A stretch of DNA of 7,527 nucleotides from Planctomycetales bacterium (GTDB lineage: Bacteria > 4484-113 > JAFGCY01). The notes under the pieces were generated by a model that had not been told where the DNA came from, made no database searches, and saw only the letters and a program-made list of their open reading frames with translations. A program made the translations under genes and the position numbers. How positions within the stretch are numbered: the stretch's first letter is position 1; every line of letters starts with the position of its first letter. The DNA is taken from contig JAHEFU010000139.1 in the NCBI GenBank assembly GCA_024645305.1, positions 1-7,527 of the forward strand, in the 5' to 3' direction. This document shows, one piece after another, positions 1-5,692 of the stretch.

Positions 1-1
1 T

Positions 2-973
2 GCCGGACCGCCGCTCGTGAAGGCCGCCACGGGTGAGGAGATCTCCGCGCTGGAGCTCAGCGGTGGAGAGGTGCACACCCGCATCAGCGGCGTGGCCGAC
101 CGCCTGGCGGATGATGACGCCCAGGCCATCCGGATCCTGCGTGAGGTGGTTGCCAACCTTAACCGCCCGACCCCCTGGCCGCTCTCGCGCATCGTGCCCG
201 AGGAGCCGCGTTATGACATCGAGGAGCTGTACGGCATCGTGCCGCCGGACCTGAAGAAGCCCTATGAGGTGAAGGAGGTGATCGCCCGCCTGGTGGACGG
301 CAGCCGCTTCCATGAATTCAAGCGCGAGTATGGCGAGACGCTCATCACGGGCTTTGCGCGGCTGGAGGGCTGGAACGTGGGGATCCTGGCCAACCAGGGC
401 ATCCTGTTCTCGGAAAGCGCGCTGAAGGCCACGCACTTCATCGAGATGTGCTGCATGCGCAAGATCCCCCTGATATTCCTGCAGAACATCACCGGCTACA
501 TGGTGGGCCGGGCGGCCGAGCATGGCGGCATCGCCCGCGACGGTGCCAAGATGGTGCATGCCGTTGCCAATGCGCAGGTCCCGAAGTTCACTGTGGTGAT
601 CGGCGGGAGTTACGGCGCCGGCAACTACGGGATGTGCGGCCGGGCCTACGACCCGCGCATGCTCTGGATGTGGCCCAACAGCCGGATCTCCGTAATGGGC
701 GGGGAACAGGCAGCGGGCGTGCTGGCGCAGGTCAAGCAGGAGCAGAATGAGCGCCGCGGGGAAGCACTGATGACAACGGAGGAGGAAGCGGCCTTCAAGC
801 AGCCGGTGCTGGATACCTACGAGGCCGAAGGCAACCCCTACTACTCCACGGCACGGCTGTGGGACGATGGCATCATCCGCCTGCGTGATACGCGGAAGAT
901 GCTGGCGCTGGGACTTGCGGCGAGTTTGCATGCCCCGATTACGGATATGAAGTTCGGCGTGGTGCGGATGTAG
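2..973 (+). CDS. mccB: Acyl-CoA carboxylase carboxyltransferase (beta) subunit, methylcrotonyl-CoA carboxylase type, C-terminal part
   Basis: This is the carboxyltransferase subunit that moves a carboxyl group from carboxybiotin to an acyl-CoA. In this subgroup the usual substrate is 3-methylcrotonyl-CoA, in cytosolic leucine breakdown; geranyl-CoA is the main alternative. The frame is open to the left edge (about 323 residues visible of roughly 535 in the family), so the GTG at 17 is internal and the true start lies outside the window. Seen: PPLVKAATGEE at the edge; the domain join YDIEELYGIVPPDLKKPY; FLQNITGYMVG; the oxyanion-loop stretch GGSYGAGNYGMCGRAYDPR; and WMWPNSRISVMGGEQAAG. These are hallmark segments of MccB/LiuB/AtuC proteins. 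The biotin-bearing alpha subunit and other leucine genes do not follow; repeats and a transposase remnant lie directly downstream. The family call is firm. The choice between methylcrotonyl- and geranyl-CoA is not settled by sequence alone. Confidence 0.93.
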   Translation, partial: AGPPLVKAATGEEISALELSGGEVHTRISGVADRLADDDAQAIRILREVVANLNRPTPWPLSRIVPEEPRYDIEELYGIVPPDLKKPYEVKEVIARLVDGSRFHEFKREYGETLITGFARLEGWNVGILANQGILFSESALKATHFIEMCCMRKIPLIFLQNITGYMVGRAAEHGGIARDGAKMVHAVANAQVPKFTVVIGGSYGAGNYGMCGRAYDPRMLWMWPNSRISVMGGEQAAGVLAQVKQEQNERRGEALMTTEEEAAFKQPVLDTYEAEGNPYYSTARLWDDGIIRLRDTRKMLALGLAASLHAPITDMKFGVVRM

Positions 974-978
974 GAAGA

Positions 979-999
979 GGGAGCAGGGAACGGGGAACA
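979..999 (+). repeat. Three tandem 7-bp repeats just after the mccB stop
   Basis: The units are GGGAGCA, GGGAACG and GGGAACA, head to tail, starting 6 bases after the mccB stop codon and ending where the transposase remnant begins. A similar heptamer triplet (GGTTGCA, GGTTGCG, GATTGCA) follows the DinB-gene stop at 2441-2461. The repeat sits at the left junction of the truncated RAYT sequence, so it may mark a deletion or insertion point (inference). Confidence 0.6.
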
Positions 1000-1001
1000 G
1001 G

Positions 1002-1205
1002 TTGGCGGTTCGAGCAAACAAAGCCCTAAACAGAACCGGGCGGTTCTGGCAGGTTGACTACTTTGACCGCTTCATCAGGAACAGGACACATCTATCACAG
1101 ACGGTTGACTACATTCACTACAACCCTGTAGCTGCAGGACTATGCCGGTGGATGGAAGACTGGCAATGGAGCAGCTATCGCAGAATGCATGGGATCGATG
1201 ATTGA
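1002..1205 (+). pseudogene. REP-associated tyrosine transposase (RAYT / TnpA_REP, Y1_Tnp family), C-terminal remnant
   Basis: RAYTs are single-copy relatives of IS200/IS605 transposases that cut single-stranded DNA at REP hairpins. Only the last ~66 codons are present; the family usually has about 150-230 residues. Seen: GRFWQVDYFDRFIRN, then VDYIHYNPVAAGL and DWQWSSYRRMHG, the standard RAYT C-terminal order. The Tyr in VDYIHYNPV matches the position of the catalytic Tyr of E. coli TnpA_REP. The HUH (His-hydrophobic-His) metal motif and the rest of the N-terminal half are missing, so it cannot be active. The frame stays open leftwards into the heptamer repeat, but recognisable homology starts only near RANKALNRTGRFW (about 1011). 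The TTG at 1002 is only a nominal boundary; no ribosome site is visible. The REP-like array starts 12 bases after its stop. Confidence 0.85.
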
Positions 1206-1216
1206 GTGGCAGAACT

Positions 1217-1388
1217 GCGCAGCTCCGGCTTTGCCTGCGCTACGCGCTCCGATCTAGTTGCGCAGCTCCGCCTGCACTACGCGCTCCCATACTCGTTACC
1301 ATCTCCAGGCGGCGCAGCTCCGGCTTTGCCTGCGCTACGCGCTCCGATCTAGTTGCGCAGCTCCGGCTTTGCCTCCGCTACGCGCTCC
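1217..1388 (-). repeat. REP-like array: four palindromic units in two tandem doublets
   Basis: Units lie at 1217-1250, 1260-1287, 1312-1345 and 1355-1388. All begin GCGCAGCTCC and end CTACGCGCTCC on the plus strand. Within each doublet the units are 43 bp apart, separated by GATCTAGTT after units 1 and 3, and the second doublet repeats the first at a 95-bp offset. Read on the minus strand, each unit has GTAG at the foot of a hairpin whose stem is GCGCAG/CTGCGC, the standard REP design. Unit 2 has lost about 6 central bases and unit 4 has one stem mismatch. All four units point the same way, unlike head-to-head BIMEs. Their position right after a RAYT remnant supports the REP identification. 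The array fills most of the 321-bp gap before the next gene; nothing in it looks coding. Confidence 0.8.
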
Positions 1389-1404
1389 GATAGTAGCTAC
1401 CATT

Positions 1405-1422
1405 GCTGAAGCAAGCTTCAGC
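1405..1422. repeat. Perfect 8-bp inverted repeat (hairpin) beside the REP array
   Basis: GCTGAAGC is followed by AA and then its exact complement GCTTCAGC. It lies 16 bases beyond the last REP-like unit. No T-tract follows on either strand, so it is not a standard intrinsic terminator. It could be a REP-associated hairpin or a binding site. Confidence 0.55.
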
Positions 1423-1491
1423 CTCCCTTCCATGTCCCCATATGTCCCCCAGGCCTGGCCGGGATCAGCTATCAGCGAGGCGATTGGGGTG

Positions 1492-1497
1492 TATCAT
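1492..1497 (+). promoter_or_regulatory. Possible -10 element for the 100-aa barrel protein gene
   Basis: TATCAT matches the sigma-70 -10 consensus at 5 of 6 positions and lies 29 bases before the start codon. The hexamer 17 bases upstream, CTATCA at 1469-1474, is only a weak -35. A start of transcription near 1504 would give a leader of about 23 nt containing the AAGGAG ribosome site. Confidence 0.3.
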
Positions 1498-1526
1498 CGC
1501 AGTGAGATACATTCTCAAGGAGCTCT

Positions 1527-1829
1527 ATGATGTACGTAGTACGTAACACTTTTATTGCCAAGCCCGGCCATGGCAGCAAGCTGGCTGACCTGATGAGCCG
1601 CGTCTTCGCTGACAAGGACAACTACCGGGTGATGACGGACTTCGTGTCCGACTTCAACACTGTCGTGATGGAAAGCACCCACGAGTCCCTCGCTGATTAT
1701 GAGCGGAGCATGAAGGACTATGCCGAGGGCAAGGTCAGCATGGATCCCGCTCTGGTTGAGGAGATGAAGAACTACGCCAGCCTCTGGCAGAGCGGAAAGC
1801 GTGAAGTCTTCAAGGTCGTGAAGGGCTAA
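1527..1829 (+). CDS. Small dimeric alpha/beta-barrel (ABM/NIPSNAP-like) protein, function unknown
   Basis: A cytosolic protein of 99-100 residues with no signal peptide or membrane segment. The opening MMYVVRNTFIAKPGHGSKL, followed by FNTVVMESTHESLADYE, gives the strand-helix-strand pattern of ferredoxin-like dimeric alpha/beta-barrel proteins (antibiotic-biosynthesis-monooxygenase and NIPSNAP relatives). The fold assignment rests on this pattern; no catalytic residue or substrate can be named. The ribosome site AAGGAG at 1517-1522 is clear. Two adjacent in-frame ATGs follow, at 1527 and 1530; the second has better spacing (7 bases), so the product may start MYVVRN. It is probably a single-gene unit, with a large inverted repeat beginning 11 bases after the stop. 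Confidence 0.85.
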   Translation: MMYVVRNTFIAKPGHGSKLADLMSRVFADKDNYRVMTDFVSDFNTVVMESTHESLADYERSMKDYAEGKVSMDPALVEEMKNYASLWQSGKREVFKVVKG

Positions 1830-1840
1830 GCTGAACTGCA

Positions 1841-1905
1841 GACGGCAGATGGAGGAGTGCGGACCCGCCGTGGCAACACCGGGATCCACTCCAACATCTG
1901 CCGTC
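1841..1905. repeat. 65-nt imperfect inverted repeat (long hairpin) between two genes
   Basis: The left arm GACGGCAGATGGAGGAGTG (1841-1859) pairs with the right arm CACTCCAACATCTGCCGTC (1887-1905) at 17 of 19 positions. The two mismatches are adjacent. A further CCCG/CGGG stem (1864-1867 with 1880-1883) can form inside. It starts 11 bases after the stop of the barrel-protein gene and ends 41 bases before the DinB-family gene. Neither side has a T-tract, so it is not a textbook terminator. Possible roles are an mRNA 3'-end stabiliser, an RNA element or a small dispersed palindromic repeat. Confidence 0.7.
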
Positions 1906-1946
1906 CGGCACCGGGCCGCTGAATAGCTGTCTGATATCGTTCTCCC

Positions 1947-2441
1947 ATGCACTCACCCACTGATCTGCTGGAACTGCACAGGCGCGCGCATCTCGGTACG
2001 GCAGCGCTGATCGAGCATTGCGCGGGCTTCACGACAGAGGAACTGAACCGCGAGCATGCAGCCTTCAACGGTGCCAGCCTGGCGCGGATGATCCACCACA
2101 TCCTCGAAGCGGAAGACTACTGGATGCTCGTGCTGCGCGGGGAATACCGCGAGGAGGCTGACGCCTTCATGAATGACGGGGAATGCCGGGACGTGGCGTC
2201 CATGCAGCAGTACCTGGCTAAACTGGCAGAGCAGGCCGGGGAGTGGCTGGGCAATGTTGACAGCACCTGGCTGAACAGTCCGCAGGAATTCCTCACCTGG
2301 CCGGACAACCGGCGGGAACTGCTGCCGGCGATGATCGTGCTGCGCATTGTCACACACCACTTCCAGCACCGCGGCCAGGCCTTCTCGATGTGCCGGCTGC
2401 TGGGCCGACCGCATGCTGGTGCGGATTTCCCCCTCAGCTAG
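1947..2441 (+). CDS. DinB / DUF664-family four-helix metal-binding protein
   Basis: A 164-residue cytosolic protein of the DinB/YfiT-like superfamily, four-helix bundles that usually hold a divalent metal through three histidines. Characterised relatives include bacillithiol- or mycothiol-dependent transferases and many stress-induced proteins of unknown chemistry. Seen: the first-helix region ARMIHHILEAEDYW (H50/H51) and the C-terminal motif THHFQHRGQ (H137, H141 in the usual 4-residue spacing), followed by the typical ending LLGRPHAGADFP. The metal triad therefore appears complete. Length is normal for the family. The ATG at 1947 has no obvious ribosome site, but no upstream start improves the fit. 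The gene converges on the minus-strand membrane-anchored gene. The substrate cannot be deduced. Confidence 0.88.
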   Translation: MHSPTDLLELHRRAHLGTAALIEHCAGFTTEELNREHAAFNGASLARMIHHILEAEDYWMLVLRGEYREEADAFMNDGECRDVASMQQYLAKLAEQAGEWLGNVDSTWLNSPQEFLTWPDNRRELLPAMIVLRIVTHHFQHRGQAFSMCRLLGRPHAGADFPLS

Positions 2442-2461
2442 GTTGCAGGTTGCGGATTGCA
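2441..2461 (+). repeat. Three tandem 7-bp repeats at the DinB-gene stop
   Basis: GGTTGCA, GGTTGCG and GATTGCA run head to tail, starting on the last base of the TAG stop. Part of this tract, CAGGTTGC at 2446-2453, has an exact inverted partner GCAACCTG at 2495-2502, so the convergent spacer could fold into a large loop. The arrangement resembles the heptamer triplet after mccB at 979-999. Confidence 0.5.
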
Positions 2462-2507
2462 GTCAGGATCCAGATTGTCAGTTCTCTGAAACCGGCAACC
2501 TGGAAGC

Positions 2508-3071
2508 TCAGTACGGATCCTTACGGATCATCACATGCCAGTGCTGGGCCTGGCTGGCATTGCCATACTTCAGCGGTGGCTTGTCCCAGTAGCGCAGCTG
2601 CAGCACGTAGTCCCCACTGGGATCCCCCCATGACATATCCAGCAGGCCGGTCTGGGCGAAGTGCTCCATTGTGCGCCCGCCCTTTGACTTCCAGCCGGCG
2701 GCACTGAGGTGCCCGTCCGTGGACTGCAGGAGCTGCTCCGGCGGATCCGGGTGGTTGAAATGGATCTGCCAGAGCACGGGTTCACTGTTGCGGATGGCTG
2801 CGGTCTTGCTGGTCTGCTGGCCGATCTTCAGTACAGCGCCGCCCACGCTGCGGATGTCAGGATCGAAATGCAGGTCCGTCGCCGCGCTGTCAACTGTGTA
2901 ACCGAGCTGCGGCCAGTCCGGCGGGATGCCTGTGTTGCCACTGGAGTCATGCATGCCGATACGGCTGACCAGGGCCAGCACCACCGCGGCGAGCAGCAGC
3001 ACCAGGGCCGCGATGCCGAACCACTTGAACCAGTCCCCGCGGTGGTAGCCGATGTGGCTGAAGTCATCCAT
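2508..3071 (-). CDS. Membrane-anchored protein of unknown function
   Basis: I do not recognise a family. The 187-residue product has a short charged N-terminus (to W14/K16), one strong hydrophobic segment at about residues 17-36 (rich in Leu, Ala and Val), and then a soluble domain of about 150 residues. This suggests a single-pass inner-membrane protein with its C-terminal domain in the periplasm. The soluble part is rich in Trp, His and Asp (for example VLWQIHFNHPDPPEQLLQ and AQHWHVMIRKDPY) and contains no cysteine. The start at 3071 is chosen because the segment order makes sense, but the GGAG at 3072-3075 directly abuts that ATG, which is poor spacing. A TATAAA at 3080-3085 (read on the minus strand) could be a -10 giving a nearly leaderless mRNA. 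The gene is convergent with the DinB-family gene, with 66 bases between. Confidence 0.72.
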   Translation of the reverse strand: MDDFSHIGYHRGDWFKWFGIAALVLLLAAVVLALVSRIGMHDSSGNTGIPPDWPQLGYTVDSAATDLHFDPDIRSVGGAVLKIGQQTSKTAAIRNSEPVLWQIHFNHPDPPEQLLQSTDGHLSAAGWKSKGGRTMEHFAQTGLLDMSWGDPSGDYVLQLRYWDKPPLKYGNASQAQHWHVMIRKDPY

Positions 3072-3254
3072 CTCCGAAGTTTATACCCGGCCTGCCCTCA
3101 CCTTACACTCACCAGCAGCTGAAGCGCACCGGGGCCGGGTATTCTGCGGCGCGGCAGCAGGTGCCAACTCTGTATGTGACAGGCGTGCCCTGCGTGGGCA
3201 TAGCCAGTGGTTGACAGGCAATTTCAGATCCTGAACCGGAGCCCGACCCCGGCC

Positions 3255-3261
3255 GGAGGAG
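3255..3261 (+). promoter_or_regulatory. Strong ribosome binding site GGAGGAG
   Basis: GGAGGAG lies 5 bases before the ATG at 3267 and is the best Shine-Dalgarno sequence in the window. It is the main reason to believe that the small reading frame after it is, or once was, translated. A perfect TTGACA at 3211-3216 lies upstream, but I see no convincing -10 at the right distance from it. Confidence 0.55.
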
Positions 3262-3266
3262 TTGAT

Positions 3267-3425
3267 ATGTACAAGCAACAGATCCACATCGCCATCCTCG
3301 GCACCACTCTTCTGATGCTCTCCTGCCCAGGCGGGAATCAGCAGACAGACCCGACTCTCCTGATATCACCACCCGTCCCTGAGTCAGTCTGTCTGGATGA
3401 CCAATTCCAGTGGTGTATCCGATAG
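3267..3425 (+). CDS. Possible small lipoprotein or secreted peptide, perhaps cut short by a frameshift
   Basis: A 52-residue frame beginning MYKQQIHIAILGTTLLMLSC: a short basic start, a hydrophobic stretch, then a Cys at residue 20 in a lipobox-like but imperfect context (MLSC). After this come a polar Gly/Gln/Pro segment and further Cys residues in VCLDDQFQWC. The upstream GGAGGAG supports initiation at 3267. The stop at 3423-3425 may be premature. The +1 frame is open from 3364 to 3636 and reads GVSDSVLIRQNVCG and then SFIMPVEGTCELRQ, which has the character of a continued small exported Cys-containing protein. No family is recognised. It may be a real short peptide, a frameshifted gene or a chance frame. 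Confidence 0.4.
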   Translation: MYKQQIHIAILGTTLLMLSCPGGNQQTDPTLLISPPVPESVCLDDQFQWCIR

Positions 3426-3581
3426 TGTTCTGATCAGACAGAATGTCTGCGGAAGTGACTACGAGTCCTTCATCATGCCGGTGGAAGGCACCTGCGAGCT
3501 GCGGCAATCCACAGGTGCCCGACCGCAAACCGTCAACATGGCGCAGGCCCGGTGCTGCCTGTGGTTGCCATCGGCTAAACT

Positions 3582-4598
3582 CTGGGCCTGCGCAGCATCA
3601 CTGAAAAGCTCTCCGGACTGGCCCTGGCAGCCCTGATCGGCTGGCTGGCGATATTCCTGTCCGGACAGATCGAGTCCTCCTCGGGCCTGTTCATCGAGGC
3701 CATGGTGATCGGCATCATCCTCGGGATCATCTACGGCAACACCGCCGGACTGCAGGCGGCATTGCTGCCGGGCGTGAATTTCGGTGGCAAGCAGTTCCTC
3801 GAAGCGGCGGTGGTGATCGTGGGCTTCCGCATGAACTTCATGGACCTGGCCGGGATCGGCCTGCCGGCGCTCATGGCTGTGCTGCTGACCGTGCCGGGAG
3901 TCCTGCTGTTGGCAATCCTGCTGGGGCGCTTGTTCCGCATCCAGGGCAATCTGCCCCTGCTGCTGGGAGTCGGCACGGCGATCTGCGGCAGCTCGGCGAT
4001 TGCCGCTATCAGCCCGGTGCTCAAGGCCAGCAAGACGGAAAGTGCGGTCAGTATCTCGGCGATCAACATCCTCAGTGCCATCGGCGTGCTGGTCTTCAGC
4101 TGGCTGAGCTACATCCTGCCCCTGAGCGACACCGCCTACGGCATCTGGAGTGGCCTGTCCATGCAGGCCGTCCCGACTGCCATCGCCGCTGCGGGGGCAC
4201 GCGGGGAAATCGCCCTGGAAGCCGGTACCCTGGTGAAGATGGCCCGCGTGGCCATGCTTGTGCCAACGAGCCTCGTAATCAGCATGCTGCTCAGCCGGGC
4301 CAGTGCAGGAACCAATGGTGGCAAGCGAACAGCGGTCAGCATGCCCCTGTTCATCATCCTGTTCCTTCTGGCCGGAATCATCAGCACGCTGGGTTTCATT
4401 CCGGAGCAGGGGCTGGGTGTCCTGAACTGGCTGTCCACCACCATGCTGGTGGTCGCAATGACCGCCATCGGACTGTCCGTGAATTTTGCGGCCCTGAAGA
4501 AGACAGCCGGCGCCGCGCTGGGAAAAGGCGCGTTTCTTTTCATTATCCTGACTGTGGTTTCCTATTTCTGGTGTTTGCTGCTGTTAAACAATAATTAA
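3582..4598 (+). CDS. YeiH-family putative sulfate exporter (integral membrane protein)
   Basis: A multi-pass inner-membrane protein of the YeiH/UPF0324 family (Pfam Cons_hypoth698), often labelled a putative sulfate exporter, though transport is little proven. Seen: GNTAGLQAALLPGVNFGGKQ, then GVGTAICGSSAIAAISPVLK (equivalent to the conserved SICGAAAV...EPVVKA of E. coli YeiH), LVKMARVAMLVP and the C-terminal MTAIGLSVNFAALKK. The first ATG is at 3702, but the frame is open back to a TAA at 3576. The codons from about 3597 on read ITEKLSGLALAALIGWLAIF and so on, matching the first membrane helix of the family. No ATG, GTG or TTG occurs between 3579 and 3701. I place the 5' limit at the CTG at 3582; the real start is unresolved. 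Length from there is 338 residues, normal for the family. Starting at 3702 would lose the first helix. Confidence 0.85.
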   Translation: MGLRSITEKLSGLALAALIGWLAIFLSGQIESSSGLFIEAMVIGIILGIIYGNTAGLQAALLPGVNFGGKQFLEAAVVIVGFRMNFMDLAGIGLPALMAVLLTVPGVLLLAILLGRLFRIQGNLPLLLGVGTAICGSSAIAAISPVLKASKTESAVSISAINILSAIGVLVFSWLSYILPLSDTAYGIWSGLSMQAVPTAIAAAGARGEIALEAGTLVKMARVAMLVPTSLVISMLLSRASAGTNGGKRTAVSMPLFIILFLLAGIISTLGFIPEQGLGVLNWLSTTMLVVAMTAIGLSVNFAALKKTAGAALGKGAFLFIILTVVSYFWCLLLLNNN

Positions 4599-4601
4599 CA
4601 G
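4581..4601. repeat. Perfect 7-bp dyad overlapping the YeiH-family stop codon
   Basis: CTGTTAA, a 7-base AT-rich gap, then TTAACAG. The right arm contains the TAA stop at 4596-4598. It could act as a weak hairpin at the 3' end or as a symmetrical protein-binding site. No T-run follows, so a strong intrinsic terminator is unlikely. Confidence 0.45.
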
Positions 4602-4610
4602 AGCTTTCTG

Positions 4611-4630
4611 ATTTCCACAACTTATCCACA
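4611..4630 (+). promoter_or_regulatory. DnaA-box pair: exact TTATCCACA with a weaker copy 11 bp upstream
   Basis: TTATCCACA at 4622-4630 is an exact match to the high-affinity DnaA box. ATTTCCACA at 4611-4619 matches at 7 of 9 positions in the same orientation, about one helical turn away. They lie in the spacer before the epimerase gene, 28 bases from its ATG. There are no further boxes, no AT-rich unwinding region and no dnaA/dnaN/gidA neighbours, so this is not a replication origin. DnaA-linked control of the downstream gene, or chance, are the remaining readings. Confidence 0.45.
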
Positions 4631-4658
4631 GGGCACATATCTGCGACAATGGATATAC

Positions 4659-5672
4659 ATGACTCCGGGCGGAAAACATGTGGTGTTTGGCGCGAATGGT
4701 CCCATCGGCTCCGAGCTGGTCAGATTGCTGGCGGCTCAGGGACATACGGTCATCGCTGCATCGCGTCGCGGAGGCTTCCGCGTCCCGGAGGGTGTCAAGG
4801 TCGTGGTCGGTGATGCATCGCGCACTGAGGACACCTATCGCCTGTGCATGGGCAGCGCGGTGGTCTACTGCTGCGTGGGCATCGACTACACCAAGTGGGC
4901 GGACACCTGGCCCGCCATCATAGCTGGCCTGGTTGAAGGCGTCAGCAATGCCGGCAGCCGGCTGGTCTTCGCTGACAACCTCTACAGCTACGGCCCGGTC
5001 TCGGAAGCCATGCATGAGGACCTGCCGCTTACGACCTATGGCGAAAAGCCTGCGCTGCGGGCGAAGATCATCCGGACGCTCATGCGTGCGCATGAGAACG
5101 GGCGCTGCCCGAGCGTGATCGTCAAGGCCTCGGACTTCTACGGCCCCGGAATCCGCAATTCGATCATCGGTGAGCGGGTGTTCCCGATGGCCCTGGCCGG
5201 CAAGCCCGTGCAACTGCTGGGCGACGTATCCCGGCGGCATGCATACACCTATGGACCGGACTTTGCCCGGGCACTGGCAACGGTGGCCCTCGACAAGAGT
5301 GCCTACGGCAAGATCTGGAACTGTCCGAACGCCCCGGCCCTGTCAACCGAGGAAGTTATCGCCCTCATCTACCGCGAAGCGGCGACGGACATGCGGATCC
5401 AGACAATGCCACGCCTGATGCTGAACCTGCTGGCGGGCTTCAATCCCGTGCTGCGTTCCTTTCGCGAAATGCTCTACCAGTTCGATACGGACTTCCTCGT
5501 GGACGACAGCCGCTTCCGTGAGAAATACAACTTCGAGCCGACTCCGCTACTGGATGGCATCCGGGCCACGCTGGACTGGTACCGCCGTCATGAAAATGGC
5601 AACGGCAATGGGGGCGGCAATGGCAAGCAGCCTGAGCCTGAACACGAGGAAGTCAGCGAAAACAGGAGCTGA
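4659..5672 (+). CDS. NAD-dependent epimerase/dehydratase-like protein (extended SDR)
   Basis: A 337-residue Rossmann-fold oxidoreductase or epimerase. The dinucleotide motif GANGPIG is at residues 11-17, directly after the first strand HVVF, followed by LVRLLAAQGHTVIAASRR. Further family marks are VVGDASR, VVYCCVGIDYTKW, the LVFADNLYSYGPVSE active-site region, and VIVKASDFYGPGI, then the conserved GDVSRRHAYTYGPDFARAL. A normal YxxxK pair is not evident; the Tyr in TTYGEKPALRAK does not have the standard spacing, as in the atypical SDRs of this group. The substrate is not predictable. The last ~28 residues are a low-complexity Asn/Gly then Glu/Pro tail that looks like a disordered appendix. 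The ATG at 4659 puts the Rossmann strand right at the N-terminus; only a weak GGA lies before it. The gene converges on the EamA gene, with 20 bases between. Confidence 0.88.
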   Translation: MTPGGKHVVFGANGPIGSELVRLLAAQGHTVIAASRRGGFRVPEGVKVVVGDASRTEDTYRLCMGSAVVYCCVGIDYTKWADTWPAIIAGLVEGVSNAGSRLVFADNLYSYGPVSEAMHEDLPLTTYGEKPALRAKIIRTLMRAHENGRCPSVIVKASDFYGPGIRNSIIGERVFPMALAGKPVQLLGDVSRRHAYTYGPDFARALATVALDKSAYGKIWNCPNAPALSTEEVIALIYREAATDMRIQTMPRLMLNLLAGFNPVLRSFREMLYQFDTDFLVDDSRFREKYNFEPTPLLDGIRATLDWYRRHENGNGNGGGNGKQPEPEHEEVSENRS

Positions 5673-5692
5673 TTCAGCCCCGAACAACCGGC

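Noticed and set aside
1217..1388. A CRISPR array
   Set aside because: The repeats are palindromic with 9-bp and 24-bp spacers, two of which are identical; there are no cas genes and a RAYT remnant is adjacent. REP-like is the better explanation.
1202..1530. Overlapping plus-strand frames with repeated LRLCLRYALR-like peptides
   Set aside because: They are translations of the REP-like units; the repeats explain the open frames, and there is no ribosome site or family match.
2828..3067. A 79-codon frame starting at the second ATG (3067) inside the membrane-anchored gene, with better Shine-Dalgarno spacing
   Set aside because: Its protein is Ser/Thr/Arg/Cys-rich noise, typical of an out-of-frame reading, whereas the 3071 frame gives a clean membrane helix.
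3211..3239. A sigma-70 promoter using the perfect TTGACA at 3211-3216
   Set aside because: No acceptable -10 lies 16-18 bases downstream (the sequence there is GC-rich), so it is not listed as a promoter.
3109..3528. A 139-codon minus-strand frame opposite the small lipoprotein candidate
   Set aside because: No start signal, odd composition and no family pattern. The opposite strand has a strong GGAGGAG site, so this is probably a shadow frame.
4611..4630. A replication origin at the DnaA-box pair
   Set aside because: Only two boxes, no AT-rich unwinding region and no origin-linked genes nearby; a regulatory site or chance is more likely.
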